Numbered from the stretch's first letter, positions 15,792-24,807 are shown. The stretch: DNA of 64,000 nt from Nitrospiraceae bacterium (GCA_020632635.1 JACKFE010000004.1:248001-312000), one strand, 5' to 3'. The notes: generated by a model from the sequence alone, not told the origin. Numbers and translations are program-made.

Positions 15792-16511
15792 TCACTCTGC
15801 CTGTTTGACAGGATGAAGGCCGCATTCTGTCTTGGTGAATTGTTTCCACCGCCCTGAGCGGGGATCTTCTCCCGGGAGTACGGGCGCGGTGCAATGCGTG
15901 CAGCCGATACTGGGGAAATGGTGATCATGGAGTTCATTATAGGGAACGTCCCACTCGCGAATGTATGCCCAGACTTGGTCCCATGACCAGGCAGCAAGGG
16001 GATTCCATTTCACCAACCCGAATTTGGTATCCCATTCGACGATTTTTGCGCTGGCTCGGGTAGGCGATTGGTCACGTCGAATACCCGTGATCCATGCTTG
16101 ATAGCGCTGCAGAATTTTCGTTAAGGAATCGACCTTGCGAAGCTGGCAGCATTGATCAGGATTTCGTAGCCAGAGGGCTTCCCCAAATTGGCTTGCCTGT
16201 TCCTCCGGGGATAATGCCGCTTTCATTTGAATGAGTTGGGTATGTTGTAATCCATAGTGCTTCATGAGTCGATCTCGAACGGCGTACGTTTCAGGAAAGA
16301 GAAAATCGGTATCCAGATAAAACGCAGTGGCTCGAGGGTTGAGACGGAACAGCATGTCAGCCAGGACGACATCTTCGGCTCCAAAGCTGCAGGCCAAGAT
16401 CAGCTGTTCGCCGAAGCGTTCATGGGCCACTCGCAGGATTTCCTGCGGAGTTTGGCCTTCTAGGTATTGATTGAGGCTAGGCCATTCGTCTGTGTGCAGT
16501 GAGGGTTTCAT
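15792..16511 (-). CDS. cysH: Assimilatory adenylylsulfate (APS) reductase, Fe-S type CysH
   Basis: Reduces APS to sulfite and AMP with thioredoxin or a similar donor, about 239 residues. The PP-loop-like region is ILACSFGAEDVVLADM. Two cysteine pairs, QCCQLRKV and GCTHCTAPV, are the ligands of the [4Fe-4S] cluster found in APS-using enzymes and absent from E. coli-type PAPS reductases. The catalytic C-terminal Cys is in KTECGLH. The ATG at 16511 gives the normal family N-terminus. It lies 19 nt after the sulfite reductase gene. The cluster motif predicts APS as substrate, in line with the degenerate APS kinase on CysN. Confidence 0.93.
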   Translation of the reverse strand: MKPSLHTDEWPSLNQYLEGQTPQEILRVAHERFGEQLILACSFGAEDVVLADMLFRLNPRATAFYLDTDFLFPETYAVRDRLMKHYGLQHTQLIQMKAALSPEEQASQFGEALWLRNPDQCCQLRKVDSLTKILQRYQAWITGIRRDQSPTRASAKIVEWDTKFGLVKWNPLAAWSWDQVWAYIREWDVPYNELHDHHFPSIGCTHCTAPVLPGEDPRSGRWKQFTKTECGLHPVKQAE

Positions 16512-16530
16512 GGTGAACGATCGTTTTGGG

Positions 16531-19047
16531 TTAGTCTTCAACTTTTTCGACAAGCACTTTGAAATGTTGTTCGTCGGCATCCATCGGCTCTTGTTTGAGA
16601 ACCTTGTGTCCATCGTTTCGCAAACTTTGAGGGACGTTGCGGATCGGATCTCCGGCATCGAGCCAGACTTCCAATTGTTCCCCGTCATCCATCATTTCCA
16701 ATTTCAATTTGGTTTTCACATAATTCATCGGACATGCCACTCCCCGCAAGTCATAGACCGGCGCTTGTGGTCCCACGGTTTCAGCCATGGGCTCAGGGGG
16801 TGGGGTATTCCCGTTGGTCTGCTCTGGAGTTTCAGCGATTTCGACGGGCTGAAGCTTGAGGTCCTGTCCAATTTGTTCGGTCGCTAGCCGACAGACATCG
16901 ACGAACTGTTTGGCAAACGCCATTTTGGCTTTCGTGAAATCAGGTGATGTGTCTTTGGCTCCCAAGTCGCCAAACTTGCTGGCAATGGAATGAAAGGCTT
17001 CCGGAATGAGTCCTTTTCCGGCAATTAACCGATCAAATTCGGATAATGTCTCTTCATCGGAGTTTGGATCCAACCCTTCCGTGACCAAAATGGCTTTGGC
17101 GCCAGCCACGACGGCTCGATAGGCTTTGTTGATGGCAATGGCATATTGATGTTTTTCCGCCAAGAGCCGAGCTTGATACAGCTCTTGTTCAGCTTCCAGG
17201 ATGCGATTGTCGATCATTTCCAAGGCACCCCCGGCGCATTCTCCTGGTCCTAAGTCTTCTACCGTAAATTCCTGATCCCCTTCCCAATCCACATAAAAGC
17301 TTGGGTCATCCTGATAGGCTGGCAGAATCGTGTAGGGGATAAGTTCATCTTTGAGTTTCAGCCTGCCCGTTCGCTCAATGAACTGGGGCAGGGCTTCCCC
17401 AGGCGTCCTCTCCCGCCGGTACAGGTCCAAGATGTGGGTGATGGCGGCTGGGACATTTTTTGCGGGAACTTTGACGATCAATTGGGCAATAGTTGCCGTC
17501 CCGTTCACTTTTCCACCCATGTGGAGTTCATACACTGGGGCCACGTGGTCCGCCATTCGTTTGCCAACCCCATGAAGACCAAATGTAGCAATGTGGTGTT
17601 GGCCGCACGAATTGTGGCAGCCACTGATTTTGACATTGACCCCTTCCAAGTCATCCGGTGTTTTCCCCGGAGGAAATACCTCGGCCAGAGCGCGGGCAAG
17701 ACCCTTGGAAGATGTAATGCCAAGGCCACACGTATCTGTGCCGGGGCATGCCACGATGTCTTCCACCCCTTCCGCCCCGGGGTCCCCAAGCCCATGTTCG
17801 ACCAACTCGTGATAGAAGGGTTGCAGGTTAGCCTCCGGAATCCATCGCACCATGAAATTTTGATTGATGGTGGTGCGAATGTTGCCATTCGAAAAGCGCT
17901 CGATTAAATCAGCCAAAATGATCATTTGTTCAGAGGTAATGTCTCCAGACGGCAATTTAATGGCTGCGGCGTAAAAGCCATCCTGTCGTTGACGGATCAC
18001 ATTCCCTTTTCGCCAACGGTCCAACCCTTCCGCTTCGGCGGAGGACGATGAACCGTTCGATGTTTCTTTGATGGGGTAGTGGCCGTTGCCCTCATGTGAA
18101 GCGCCATTGCCGGACTTGGTCGGCATGATTAAGGGGGCGGCGTCGGGGTAAACGGAGACTTCCATGCCTTGCTTGGTGGCGCCGGACTGCAGCATGGCCT
18201 CGTAGGTGGCTTTCCACCGTCTTTCAAATTCTTCGAACCCTAATTTATCGATGACAAATTTCATTCTGGCCTTGCTGCGATTTTTTCGATTCCCCAAATT
18301 ATCGAAAACCTTCAGCAGTGCCTCAATGGAGGGAATGAGGTCCTCGAGCGGGACGAATTCACGAAGGAGTTTCGCAAGCCGGGGGGTGGATCCCAGTCCA
18401 CCGCCAACGACCATTTTGAACCCGATTTGGCCTTGTGCATTTCGGGTTGCGAGTAATCCCACGTCATGAATAGGGGTGAGGGCGCAATCATGTTTGCATC
18501 CCGAAAAGGCAATTTTGAATTTTCTGGGCAAACTTTGATTGAGCGGATTTCGCAGCAAATGGTAGGCCACAGTCTTGGCATAAGGAGTGACGTCGAATAC
18601 TTCTCCTGGGCACACCCCGGCCAAGGCGCAGGCCGTCACGTTTCTCACCGTGTTTGCGCAGGCCTCCCGAGTGGTCAGCCCGACTTCTGCCAGTTTTCGC
18701 ATGATGGTTCCGACTTGAGAAAGGGGAACAAAGTGCAACTGAATATCCTGCCGCGTGGTTACATGTCCGACGCTGGTGGCAAAGGTATCGGCGATGATGG
18801 CGATTTGGCGTAATTGATTGGCCGTCAGGCCTCCAAAGGGAATTTTGATGCGGACCATTTGGACGTCTGGTTGCCGTTGTCCATAAATGCCAAATTGCAG
18901 TCGAAATGGTTTGAAGACATCCACGGGGGTTTCTCCCCCTTGTAGCCGTGTGACCTCTTCTTCAAACGTTTCAATCTCTTCTAAGATTTCCGGTGGAATG
19001 GGTGTCGTTTGAATATGAGGATAAGTCAGGGTTGGTGATGTGTTCAT
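16531..19047 (-). CDS. Sulfite/nitrite reductase fused to HEPN-like and TusA-like domains
   Basis: An 838-residue fusion. Residues about 1-600 are a siroheme/[4Fe-4S] reductase with two ferredoxin-like repeats. The second half has CPGTDTC and SGCHNSC, the CX5C...CX3C ligand set. The first half also keeps ACALAGVC and SGCKHDC. Residues about 608-727 look like an alpha-helical HEPN domain. After a Pro-rich linker, about 762-838 is a TusA-like domain with DLRGVACPMN, including the sulfur-carrying Cys-Pro. The reductase should convert sulfite to sulfide with ferredoxin, though nitrite cannot be excluded. Its place at the head of the cys operon favours sulfite. ATG 19047 has AGAGGAA upstream. The TusA tail may accept the sulfide sulfur. 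Confidence 0.9.
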   Translation of the reverse strand: MNTSPTLTYPHIQTTPIPPEILEEIETFEEEVTRLQGGETPVDVFKPFRLQFGIYGQRQPDVQMVRIKIPFGGLTANQLRQIAIIADTFATSVGHVTTRQDIQLHFVPLSQVGTIMRKLAEVGLTTREACANTVRNVTACALAGVCPGEVFDVTPYAKTVAYHLLRNPLNQSLPRKFKIAFSGCKHDCALTPIHDVGLLATRNAQGQIGFKMVVGGGLGSTPRLAKLLREFVPLEDLIPSIEALLKVFDNLGNRKNRSKARMKFVIDKLGFEEFERRWKATYEAMLQSGATKQGMEVSVYPDAAPLIMPTKSGNGASHEGNGHYPIKETSNGSSSSAEAEGLDRWRKGNVIRQRQDGFYAAAIKLPSGDITSEQMIILADLIERFSNGNIRTTINQNFMVRWIPEANLQPFYHELVEHGLGDPGAEGVEDIVACPGTDTCGLGITSSKGLARALAEVFPPGKTPDDLEGVNVKISGCHNSCGQHHIATFGLHGVGKRMADHVAPVYELHMGGKVNGTATIAQLIVKVPAKNVPAAITHILDLYRRERTPGEALPQFIERTGRLKLKDELIPYTILPAYQDDPSFYVDWEGDQEFTVEDLGPGECAGGALEMIDNRILEAEQELYQARLLAEKHQYAIAINKAYRAVVAGAKAILVTEGLDPNSDEETLSEFDRLIAGKGLIPEAFHSIASKFGDLGAKDTSPDFTKAKMAFAKQFVDVCRLATEQIGQDLKLQPVEIAETPEQTNGNTPPPEPMAETVGPQAPVYDLRGVACPMNYVKTKLKLEMMDDGEQLEVWLDAGDPIRNVPQSLRNDGHKVLKQEPMDADEQHFKVLVEKVED

Positions 19048-19213
19048 ATATGTTCCTCTTCAGTGTGAAAGCGGGATCCTAGGAAACGACAAGAAAGGGG
19101 CAACGTGTTTTTACTGTTTGGGTTGAGAGCATTCCCCATGCCGACCCATCCTTCTTGTTAGCAAAGATTCGGAAAATTATACTTGATGATCTCATCGGGA
19201 GCCGGCAAAAGAA
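19048..19213 (-). promoter_or_regulatory. Promoter region of the sulfur operon with candidate Rrf2 site
   Basis: On the minus strand a good -10 box, TATAAT, lies within AAGTATAATTTTCC (19184-19171). The plus-strand complement GGAAAATTATACTT resembles the box GGAATTGTATAAAT found upstream of the rrf2 gene at 10 of 14 positions and in the same orientation. A repressor bound here would cover the -10 region. No convincing -35 box is seen. Confidence 0.5.
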
Positions 19214-19672
19214 TTAAATATGATACATCAAGGCACGTTGGGTTTCGAGCTTTTCATACTGTTCTAACAATGATTGAATGGAAATATTATTTAAGATCCC
19301 CTGCTCGGCTTCTTCCACTTGTTGCCAAATCCCTGAAAGCAGAGAAGTGGAGAGCGGCCGTTGGTTTGAGTTCCCATTGTTGTCTGTGATGCCGTTCAGG
19401 AGTTCTCTTTGTGCGCCATTCATGGAGTTAACCAGGCTGGCCAGTGAAATCTGGCTAGGCGTTTTTGTCAGAGTGTAGCCTCCCTGCGCTCCGCGAGCAC
19501 TACGTACAATACCTGCCTGTTTCAAGCGTTGCATGATTTGTTCAATGAATCGTGTCGGTATTCTTTGACGTTGCGCAATGACTTTGGCTTGGAGGGGTTG
19601 GGTATCCTTATGTCTGGCCAGTTCCACGGTGGCCATAATTCCGTACGTGACTTTGATGGGAAATCGATTCAT
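19214..19672 (-). CDS. Rrf2-family transcriptional regulator without Fe-S cysteines
   Basis: A 152-residue winged-helix regulator. The N-terminus MNRFPIKVTYGIMATVELARH, the recognition region RIPTRFIEQIMQRLKQAGIVRSARGAQGGYTLTK and the wing are typical of Rrf2/CymR. The region that carries three cluster-binding cysteines in IscR and NsrR has none, and the whole protein lacks cysteine. It is therefore probably a CymR-like, effector- or partner-sensing regulator. It is directly upstream of the sulfur operon on the same strand, separated by a region with its own promoter. Control of sulfur assimilation is the natural inference. Confidence 0.88.
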   Translation of the reverse strand: MNRFPIKVTYGIMATVELARHKDTQPLQAKVIAQRQRIPTRFIEQIMQRLKQAGIVRSARGAQGGYTLTKTPSQISLASLVNSMNGAQRELLNGITDNNGNSNQRPLSTSLLSGIWQQVEEAEQGILNNISIQSLLEQYEKLETQRALMYHI

Positions 19673-19687
19673 TTTATAAATTCATAC

Positions 19688-19711
19688 TAAACCGATAGGA
19701 ATTGTATAAAT
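19688..19711 (-). promoter_or_regulatory. Candidate operator upstream of rrf2, CymR-box-like
   Basis: The plus strand reads TAAACCGATAGGAATT followed by GTATAAAT. The core ATAGGAATT is the most conserved part of the Bacillus CymR site as I remember it (ATMGGAATT preceded by a TAA-type half). It lies 16 nt upstream of the rrf2 start, which suggests autoregulation. A related sequence lies in the promoter of the downstream sulfur operon. Confidence 0.5.
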
Positions 19712-19909
19712 TTAATGATGGAGTTAAGGCTTTGTCAAGGCCAAAAAAATAGGAATCTGCGGATAAACAATGACAATTTATGGTTCCGTCAATTTTTCAG
19801 TGAAGAGCAAGTAGGCTGAATTTCCTAAATGTTAGAGGAAGTATTTCCGATACAACACAATAGAGTTGTATTTGAAAGAACCGTATTGGCAGCCTATAGG
19901 GGATTCCTA

Positions 19910-20308
19910 ATGAAAGATCTTTCCAGTCTCTTGGAAGAGGTTCAAGCCATTGTCCAAGGGATTCGTGATGAGAAGAACTATTTTCAGGACCGATTACAGA
20001 AAGTCGAAGAAGAGTTGGGAATGATAAAGCAGGAAAAATTACATTGGGAAAAGGACCTACGGGTGGCCCAAACTGAGCTGGAGCGGGTACAGGAAGAAAG
20101 TACAGAAAAACTCAATCGTGTGATCCCGGAAATTCGCACGCTGCAGGATCAACTACAAGACTTGGAATTGCAAAATAATCTGTTGAATATCGAACTCACC
20201 AGTTCCGTGAATGCCAAAGACGAAGAAATTAAAAAACTGGAGGATCAATTAAGAAAGTATACCGACCTTTTTCAGGCCAATTCCTCATCTTCCCCATCAT
20301 CCTGTTAA
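19910..20308 (+). CDS. Coiled-coil hypothetical protein
   Basis: A 132-residue cytoplasmic protein that is almost all coiled coil, with heptad-like Leu/Ile/Val spacing from MKDLSSLLEEVQAIVQGIRDEK to QLRKYTDLF, then a short Ser-rich tail ending in Cys. The ATG at 19910 has AGGGGA 6 nt upstream, while a longer frame from 19829 has no ribosome site and an unlikely sequence. No family recognised. It may be a structural or scaffolding protein. The neighbours are unrelated. Confidence 0.65.
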   Translation: MKDLSSLLEEVQAIVQGIRDEKNYFQDRLQKVEEELGMIKQEKLHWEKDLRVAQTELERVQEESTEKLNRVIPEIRTLQDQLQDLELQNNLLNIELTSSVNAKDEEIKKLEDQLRKYTDLFQANSSSSPSSC

Positions 20309-20613
20309 GTATCGCATCGCCGTTTTACCAGCTCTCCGTTTTCATTTCTCCTTGCGCCTGTTTCCCTTCCGGGTTCTTCGGAGTCCACACGCGTCTTCCT
20401 CTCTCATACTGGCGGATTTCTTGGTCAAAGAAGCCCTCTGGATTTTTCCTCGTTTAGGATAGATTCCCGGAGATCTGACGGAAGCCGTTCCAAAATTGTA
20501 CAATCCCTCGTTTCTAGTCGTGTGAAATATTGAAAATATTGGTAGCAGGATCATGAGAGTTCAATGCCGTTGTTCAAGGCTCCTATTTACTTATTTTTCC
20601 CAAGGGAGGGTAT
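20309..20613. other. Intergenic stretch, nothing recognised
   Basis: About 300 nt, pyrimidine-rich on the plus strand in the first half. I see no gene, RNA or strong hairpin. It should contain the promoter of the peroxiredoxin gene. Confidence 0.35.
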
Positions 20614-21306
20614 ATGCCACCTAAAGGTCAATCCAGCAAATCAAAGAAAAGTTCATCCACAAAGGCCACCCCAAAGGTTCAACCCAAAGCGGCACAGGTC
20701 CAAGCAAAGACTGCTTCCTCTGCTCGTAACAAGGCTTCTGTGGGCCGTGCCCTCACCCCGAAAAAACCGGCTACCTCAAAAGGCATCGCTTTGAAGAAGC
20801 AGGCAGCTAAGCGGACGGCCAAATCCTCCTCCAACGAAGGAAAGTCTCCATTAGAGATTGGAGCCCCGGCTCCGGCCTTCTCCCTTCCAGACGATACTGG
20901 TCGCGTTGTGAATTTATCGGACTTTCTGGGGAAAAAAGTGGTGCTCTTTTTTTATCCTAAAGATGATACTCCTGGTTGTACAAAGGAAGCCTGTGCATTT
21001 CGTGATGGGATTCAGGATATTCGTCAACGAGGAGCTGTAATCCTAGGGGTCAGTGCCGACTCAGTGGGGTCACACCGGAAGTTTTCAGACAAGTTTCAAT
21101 TGAATTTCCCATTGCTGAGCGACGAGTCGAAAGTCATTCTGCAATCCTATGGTGTCTGGAAAGAAAAATCCCTCTATGGCAGAAAGTTTATGGGCATTGA
21201 GCGAACGACCGTGTTGATCAATGAGGATGGGTCAGTGGGACGAATCTTCCCAAAAGTCAAAGTGGATGGCCACGTTACCCAGGTGATGGAGGCGTTGCGG
21301 GCCTAA
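20614..21306 (+). CDS. bcp: Thiol peroxidase (Bcp/PrxQ family) with long lysine-rich N-terminal tail
   Basis: Peroxiredoxin that reduces hydroperoxides using thioredoxin, 230 residues. The catalytic domain occupies about 78-230. The peroxidatic Cys is in DDTPGCTKEAC, and the second Cys five residues later is typical of PrxQ/Bcp. FFYPKDDTPG and GVSADS are family hallmarks. Residues 1-75 form an unusual tail rich in Lys, Ala, Ser and Pro (KKSSSTKATPK, LTPKKPATSKG) that resembles histone H1-like tails and would be strongly basic and disordered. Bcp proteins normally lack this tail. The ribosome site GGGAGGG supports this start, so the tail is really translated. DNA or membrane surface binding is possible, but inferred. 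Confidence 0.9.
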   Translation: MPPKGQSSKSKKSSSTKATPKVQPKAAQVQAKTASSARNKASVGRALTPKKPATSKGIALKKQAAKRTAKSSSNEGKSPLEIGAPAPAFSLPDDTGRVVNLSDFLGKKVVLFFYPKDDTPGCTKEACAFRDGIQDIRQRGAVILGVSADSVGSHRKFSDKFQLNFPLLSDESKVILQSYGVWKEKSLYGRKFMGIERTTVLINEDGSVGRIFPKVKVDGHVTQVMEALRA

Positions 21307-21352
21307 GACGTGTTTCTATCTACAACGTCTTAGGGAAGGAGGTGTATCTAGG

Positions 21353-22303
21353 TTATGAGTTGGGTTGATGAAATGAGTGACGGGCCGAAAAACGGTCACG
21401 GACTATAGGGGGACCTTTGCCATTCCAATAGCCGGCAGCCATCCAGGGTGTCGTATGTTGAATTGTGAACTTACCGTTGGATTTCAGAATAAGACATCCT
21501 GCTTCGCCGTGAATCCGGGAAACCAGTTCGCCAAGGGCCTGTCTGGCCGCACGGGAGGGACTGTATCCGGCTTTCAAGAGAACTGCCAGCCATTTGGCCA
21601 TGCCCATTCGAATAATGCTTTCACCTAGGCCAGTCATGGAAATCGCCCCAGAGGAATTATCCGCATACACACCTGACCCAATCAGTGGCGTGTCGCCAAC
21701 CCGACCAGGGAACATGACGGGGACTCCGCCGGTGGATGCTCCGGCAGCAAGGTTTCCTTGAAGGTCTAAGGCCACGGCCCCGACCGTCTCATACTGCCCC
21801 ATTTTTTTGTACAACGAAAATGAGCGGGATTTGATGAGTGCGTGTTTTGGTGCAGGGGAACGAATCTGAGTAGATGGTGTCGCCCGGGGTATTCGCTGAA
21901 GAGAAAAGTGTTGAGCGAGGTGTTTGGCATGGCGTCCGACCACGAGTACGTGATCGGTTTTGGTCATAACCAGGCGGGCGGCCTGAATAGGATGCACATA
22001 GCCTTCTAAGCTTGCGACCCCTCCGGCCATGAGCTGTTGGCCTTCCATAATGCTGGCATCCATCCGTTGTTTGCCATCGAGCTGAGGGAAAGACCCCAAC
22101 CCCGCATTGAACAAGCCTGACGCTTCCAGTACCCCAATCATGTGTTCGACGATGGCCAAGGCTGGTTGTGTTGCCTGGGAAAGTGCATACCCTTCCTGCA
22201 GTGCTTGCCTTAAGCATTCGATTTGAGGAGGAGTCGGTCGGTGCGACCCGGCTCCACCGTGAATAAGTACGATAGATTTTTGAGATGAAGGCCGGTTGTT
22301 CAC
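21353..22303 (-). CDS. Isoaspartyl peptidase/L-asparaginase family protein (Ntn hydrolase)
   Basis: A 316-residue N-terminal-nucleophile hydrolase made as a precursor that self-cleaves into alpha and beta chains. The N-terminus has IVLIHGGAG. The likely nucleophile is the Thr in YETVGAVALDLQGNLAAGASTGG, with cleavage just before it. The usual residue before that Thr is Gly and here it is Glu, which could affect autoprocessing. GRVGDTPLIGSGVYAD and TGLGE are family motifs. It releases aspartate from isoaspartyl dipeptides or asparagine. The start is GTG with no clear ribosome site. Convergent with the peroxiredoxin gene, with a weak hairpin (21304-21332) between them. Confidence 0.85.
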   Translation of the reverse strand: MNNRPSSQKSIVLIHGGAGSHRPTPPQIECLRQALQEGYALSQATQPALAIVEHMIGVLEASGLFNAGLGSFPQLDGKQRMDASIMEGQQLMAGGVASLEGYVHPIQAARLVMTKTDHVLVVGRHAKHLAQHFSLQRIPRATPSTQIRSPAPKHALIKSRSFSLYKKMGQYETVGAVALDLQGNLAAGASTGGVPVMFPGRVGDTPLIGSGVYADNSSGAISMTGLGESIIRMGMAKWLAVLLKAGYSPSRAARQALGELVSRIHGEAGCLILKSNGKFTIQHTTPWMAAGYWNGKGPPIVRDRFSARHSFHQPNS

Positions 22304-22344
22304 TGGATAAGAAGAATGAGGGAGACTGTAAAAGGTCGTATGTC

Positions 22345-23868
22345 CTACCTCATCGGTTGTCTTGTGTTCATCTTCTCATAATTCACGTATTGGTCACCAC
22401 CATGGGTTTTCGCAAAATACACGGCTTCGTCTGAGGCCTGGAGTAAATCATGCACATTGGCGAAAGGGCTATCGGGCGATAGTGTGGCAATGCCTAGGGA
22501 AATCGTGACGGTGAGCTGGGTGCCTTTGGCGATTTCATAAGCAGTGCTTCGAAATGTTTCCAAAATTCTGCTGCAGACCATTTCGGCGCCCTCACCCGAG
22601 GTTTTTGGCAGGACCAAAACAAATTCCTCCCCGCCGTATCTGCCGACTGCGTCGGTTGTACGAATTTTTGACATGAGGGTGCGGACCGTGGATTGGAGAA
22701 TGACATCGCCTGCTTGGTGGCCATAGGTATCATTCACTGATTTGAACTTGTCCAAATCAGTAAAGACGAGAGTCAATGGGTCACCCGTGGCCAGGGAGTG
22801 TTGAAAGGCGATTTCCAAGGTTTTATCCAAATAGGCTCGGTTGAGGGCGCCGGTCATGGGGTCATGGCGATTCACTTCCTCTAAGTTGTTGAATTGGGCT
22901 TCCATCTCCACGGTCCCGATTTGGAGTTCTTCCACTTGTTTCAACGTTTGAAGATTTCTAAAGAGTAAGGCTTCACGCGCGCTGTCCAAAATAGTTTGAG
23001 GATCTGTCCACGTGGGGATTTGCGTGTCAAAGAGTCGTTCCGTTTCTGTCAGATGTTGTCGGGTGGTTTCCAAAATCTCGAGAAAGGCTCCGGAGGAAAG
23101 GTTTAACCAGGCTTCTGCTTGCTGTTGGAGGGTATGAAGAGCCTCGGTGCCATAGTCTCGAAGAAAGACCTCAGCAATTTTCCCAGACAAATTAACGCAA
23201 TAAACAAATCGCATGCGGTCGTCCTGGGTGGTAGCCGCATCGGGATCGTCGCTGCCGGATATCGCCAAACGAAAGCGATCGGGAAAATTCCACTGGCTGA
23301 GAAGCCAGCTGCCGGCAGCACTGTGCGTGGTTCCTAATACTTCTTGTTCCCGGTGCATGATTGCTTCGTGGGATTTTTGGTCAAGTCCGTCGACGGCGTA
23401 TAGCTCTGGAAAGGTTTTGTCCAAAACTAACATGCCTAAATCTTGCAGGAGACCGGCTAGATATAATTCTTCTCCCTCGACCATTCGACAAGTTATGCCA
23501 ATGACTCGGGCGATCGTTGCGGACAATAACGCTCGTTTCCAGAAATATCCGTAATCCAAGCTGGGGCCAAGCTGCTTCTTGAGTGCCGGGGTTAAGGAAA
23601 ATGAAAGAGCTAGGGAGACAGTCGCATTCAGGCCGAGAATCATCAAGGCTTGATGCAGGTTCTCAATTTTCTTGGGATAGGGGTAAATGGGAGAATTGGC
23701 AATTCGGAGAATTTTACTTGAGAGCGCCGGATCACAACGTAATAAATCGGTAAAATTTTTGATATCGACTTCAGGGTCGTGGACCATGTTGATAATTTGG
23801 GCTGCGATAGTGGGAGGGCTAGGTAAGCTTGGACACAATCGCAACTTTTCTTCAATTTCAGCGCGCAT
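22345..23868 (-). CDS. HDOD-GGDEF protein, predicted diguanylate cyclase
   Basis: A 507-residue cytoplasmic signalling protein. An N-terminal HDOD domain (about 10-210; LPSPPTIAAQIINMV, LLRCDPALSSKILRIANSPIY) is followed by a linker and a GGDEF domain (about 335-500) that makes c-di-GMP. The active-site motif is GGEEF, a permitted variant, and the product-inhibition site RTTD lies five residues before it, so the enzyme is probably active and feedback-regulated. DLDKFKSVNDTYGH is the metal- and substrate-binding region. It is one of two HDOD proteins in the window. No partner is evident in the flanking genes. Confidence 0.92.
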   Translation of the reverse strand: MRAEIEEKLRLCPSLPSPPTIAAQIINMVHDPEVDIKNFTDLLRCDPALSSKILRIANSPIYPYPKKIENLHQALMILGLNATVSLALSFSLTPALKKQLGPSLDYGYFWKRALLSATIARVIGITCRMVEGEELYLAGLLQDLGMLVLDKTFPELYAVDGLDQKSHEAIMHREQEVLGTTHSAAGSWLLSQWNFPDRFRLAISGSDDPDAATTQDDRMRFVYCVNLSGKIAEVFLRDYGTEALHTLQQQAEAWLNLSSGAFLEILETTRQHLTETERLFDTQIPTWTDPQTILDSAREALLFRNLQTLKQVEELQIGTVEMEAQFNNLEEVNRHDPMTGALNRAYLDKTLEIAFQHSLATGDPLTLVFTDLDKFKSVNDTYGHQAGDVILQSTVRTLMSKIRTTDAVGRYGGEEFVLVLPKTSGEGAEMVCSRILETFRSTAYEIAKGTQLTVTISLGIATLSPDSPFANVHDLLQASDEAVYFAKTHGGDQYVNYEKMNTRQPMR

Positions 23869-24230
23869 GTTTTTGAGCCGTTGATCTCCCTATGGTCCCA
23901 ATCCTCCTGTTTGCTTAAGGAGTCGCAAACGAGGATGTGTGCGGTGTAATCTTCAATGGTTTCGGACGTTTGAGAGGGAATCTGAACGGAAAAATTTAAG
24001 GTGCGGGAAATCCGACCATGGATGAAGGAGGGAGAAGGGCTCACATATGGAATTCCCATTACCCCTACCCCCTTCTGAGGAGTATGGTCTCGCGCATATC
24101 CGACGTTCAGGAAAATGGCGGTTATTTCAGTGCTGATTCTGACAAATAGGATCTATGGTGATGTATCGCTACCCATTTCTAAGTGTTTAGAGGACGGGAT
24201 AGAAACGAATGAGGGTACATATTGCAGGAC

Positions 24231-24794
24231 TTAGTGCAAGAGAATGTCTTTCCCTCGGCGATAACGCGAATCTTGGAAGCGGTCAAGGTCCAAGCGGACA
24301 AAGCCCAGTCCGGCGACGCACAACTCGAAGTTGGAGGAGAGGGTTTGGAAGAGTGAAGGGGAGTTTAGCGAGTCAGGGGTTTCGGTAGTGGCCACAATAT
24401 GGTAGGAACGTTTTCCGGCTTTCATGTAATCGACCAAAAAATCCTTATGATGAATGAGACCTGAGCATTTGATCCGTCGGCAATATTCAGGAAAAAGGCC
24501 AGCCAGAAATAGCGTGAGATCGCCAATGTGCCGATGGATTTCGCGTTCTTTTTCGACTTCGGATTGCTGGCTATTGACCTCGGCTTCGTAGAGAAGTTCT
24601 ACGACTGTTTCCACTGGCTCGCCGTCATGATTTTTTATGCGAGTCAGTTGGTCGACGTGGGTGAATTCGACCAGCAGATTTGAGACATATTCCGTGACTT
24701 GGAAATTTGGCCAACCTAAGGCTTCAGTAAAATTCCGTTCGGTCAATTGGCCAAATAATTGGCGTAAGGGATGTTGGGCAGGGATAGGTGTCAT
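24231..24794 (-). CDS. Conserved hypothetical protein upstream-coupled to dtd
   Basis: A 187-residue soluble protein with no signal peptide or membrane helix. I do not recognise a family. It shows a mostly helical pattern (HPLRQLFGQLTERNF, VSNLLVEFTHVDQLTRI, VVELLYEAEVNSQQSEVEKEREIHRHIGDLTLFLAGLFPEYC). It has several conserved-looking His and Cys residues (EIHRHIGD, YCRRIKCSGLIHHKD), which could bind metal, but that is a guess. It starts 13 nt after the end of dtd on the same strand, so it is likely in an operon with it. The start ATG has AAGGAA upstream. Confidence 0.65.
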   Translation of the reverse strand: MTPIPAQHPLRQLFGQLTERNFTEALGWPNFQVTEYVSNLLVEFTHVDQLTRIKNHDGEPVETVVELLYEAEVNSQQSEVEKEREIHRHIGDLTLFLAGLFPEYCRRIKCSGLIHHKDFLVDYMKAGKRSYHIVATTETPDSLNSPSLFQTLSSNFELCVAGLGFVRLDLDRFQDSRYRRGKDILLH

Positions 24795-24807
24795 AACCTT
24801 GTTTCCT

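Noticed and set aside
16531..19047. Dissimilatory sulfite reductase (DsrAB-like) or nitrite reductase as the primary role
   Set aside because: The two-repeat single-chain form, the operon with cysH, cysD and cysN and the Rrf2 regulator all point to assimilation. Nitrite reduction cannot be excluded but is not favoured.
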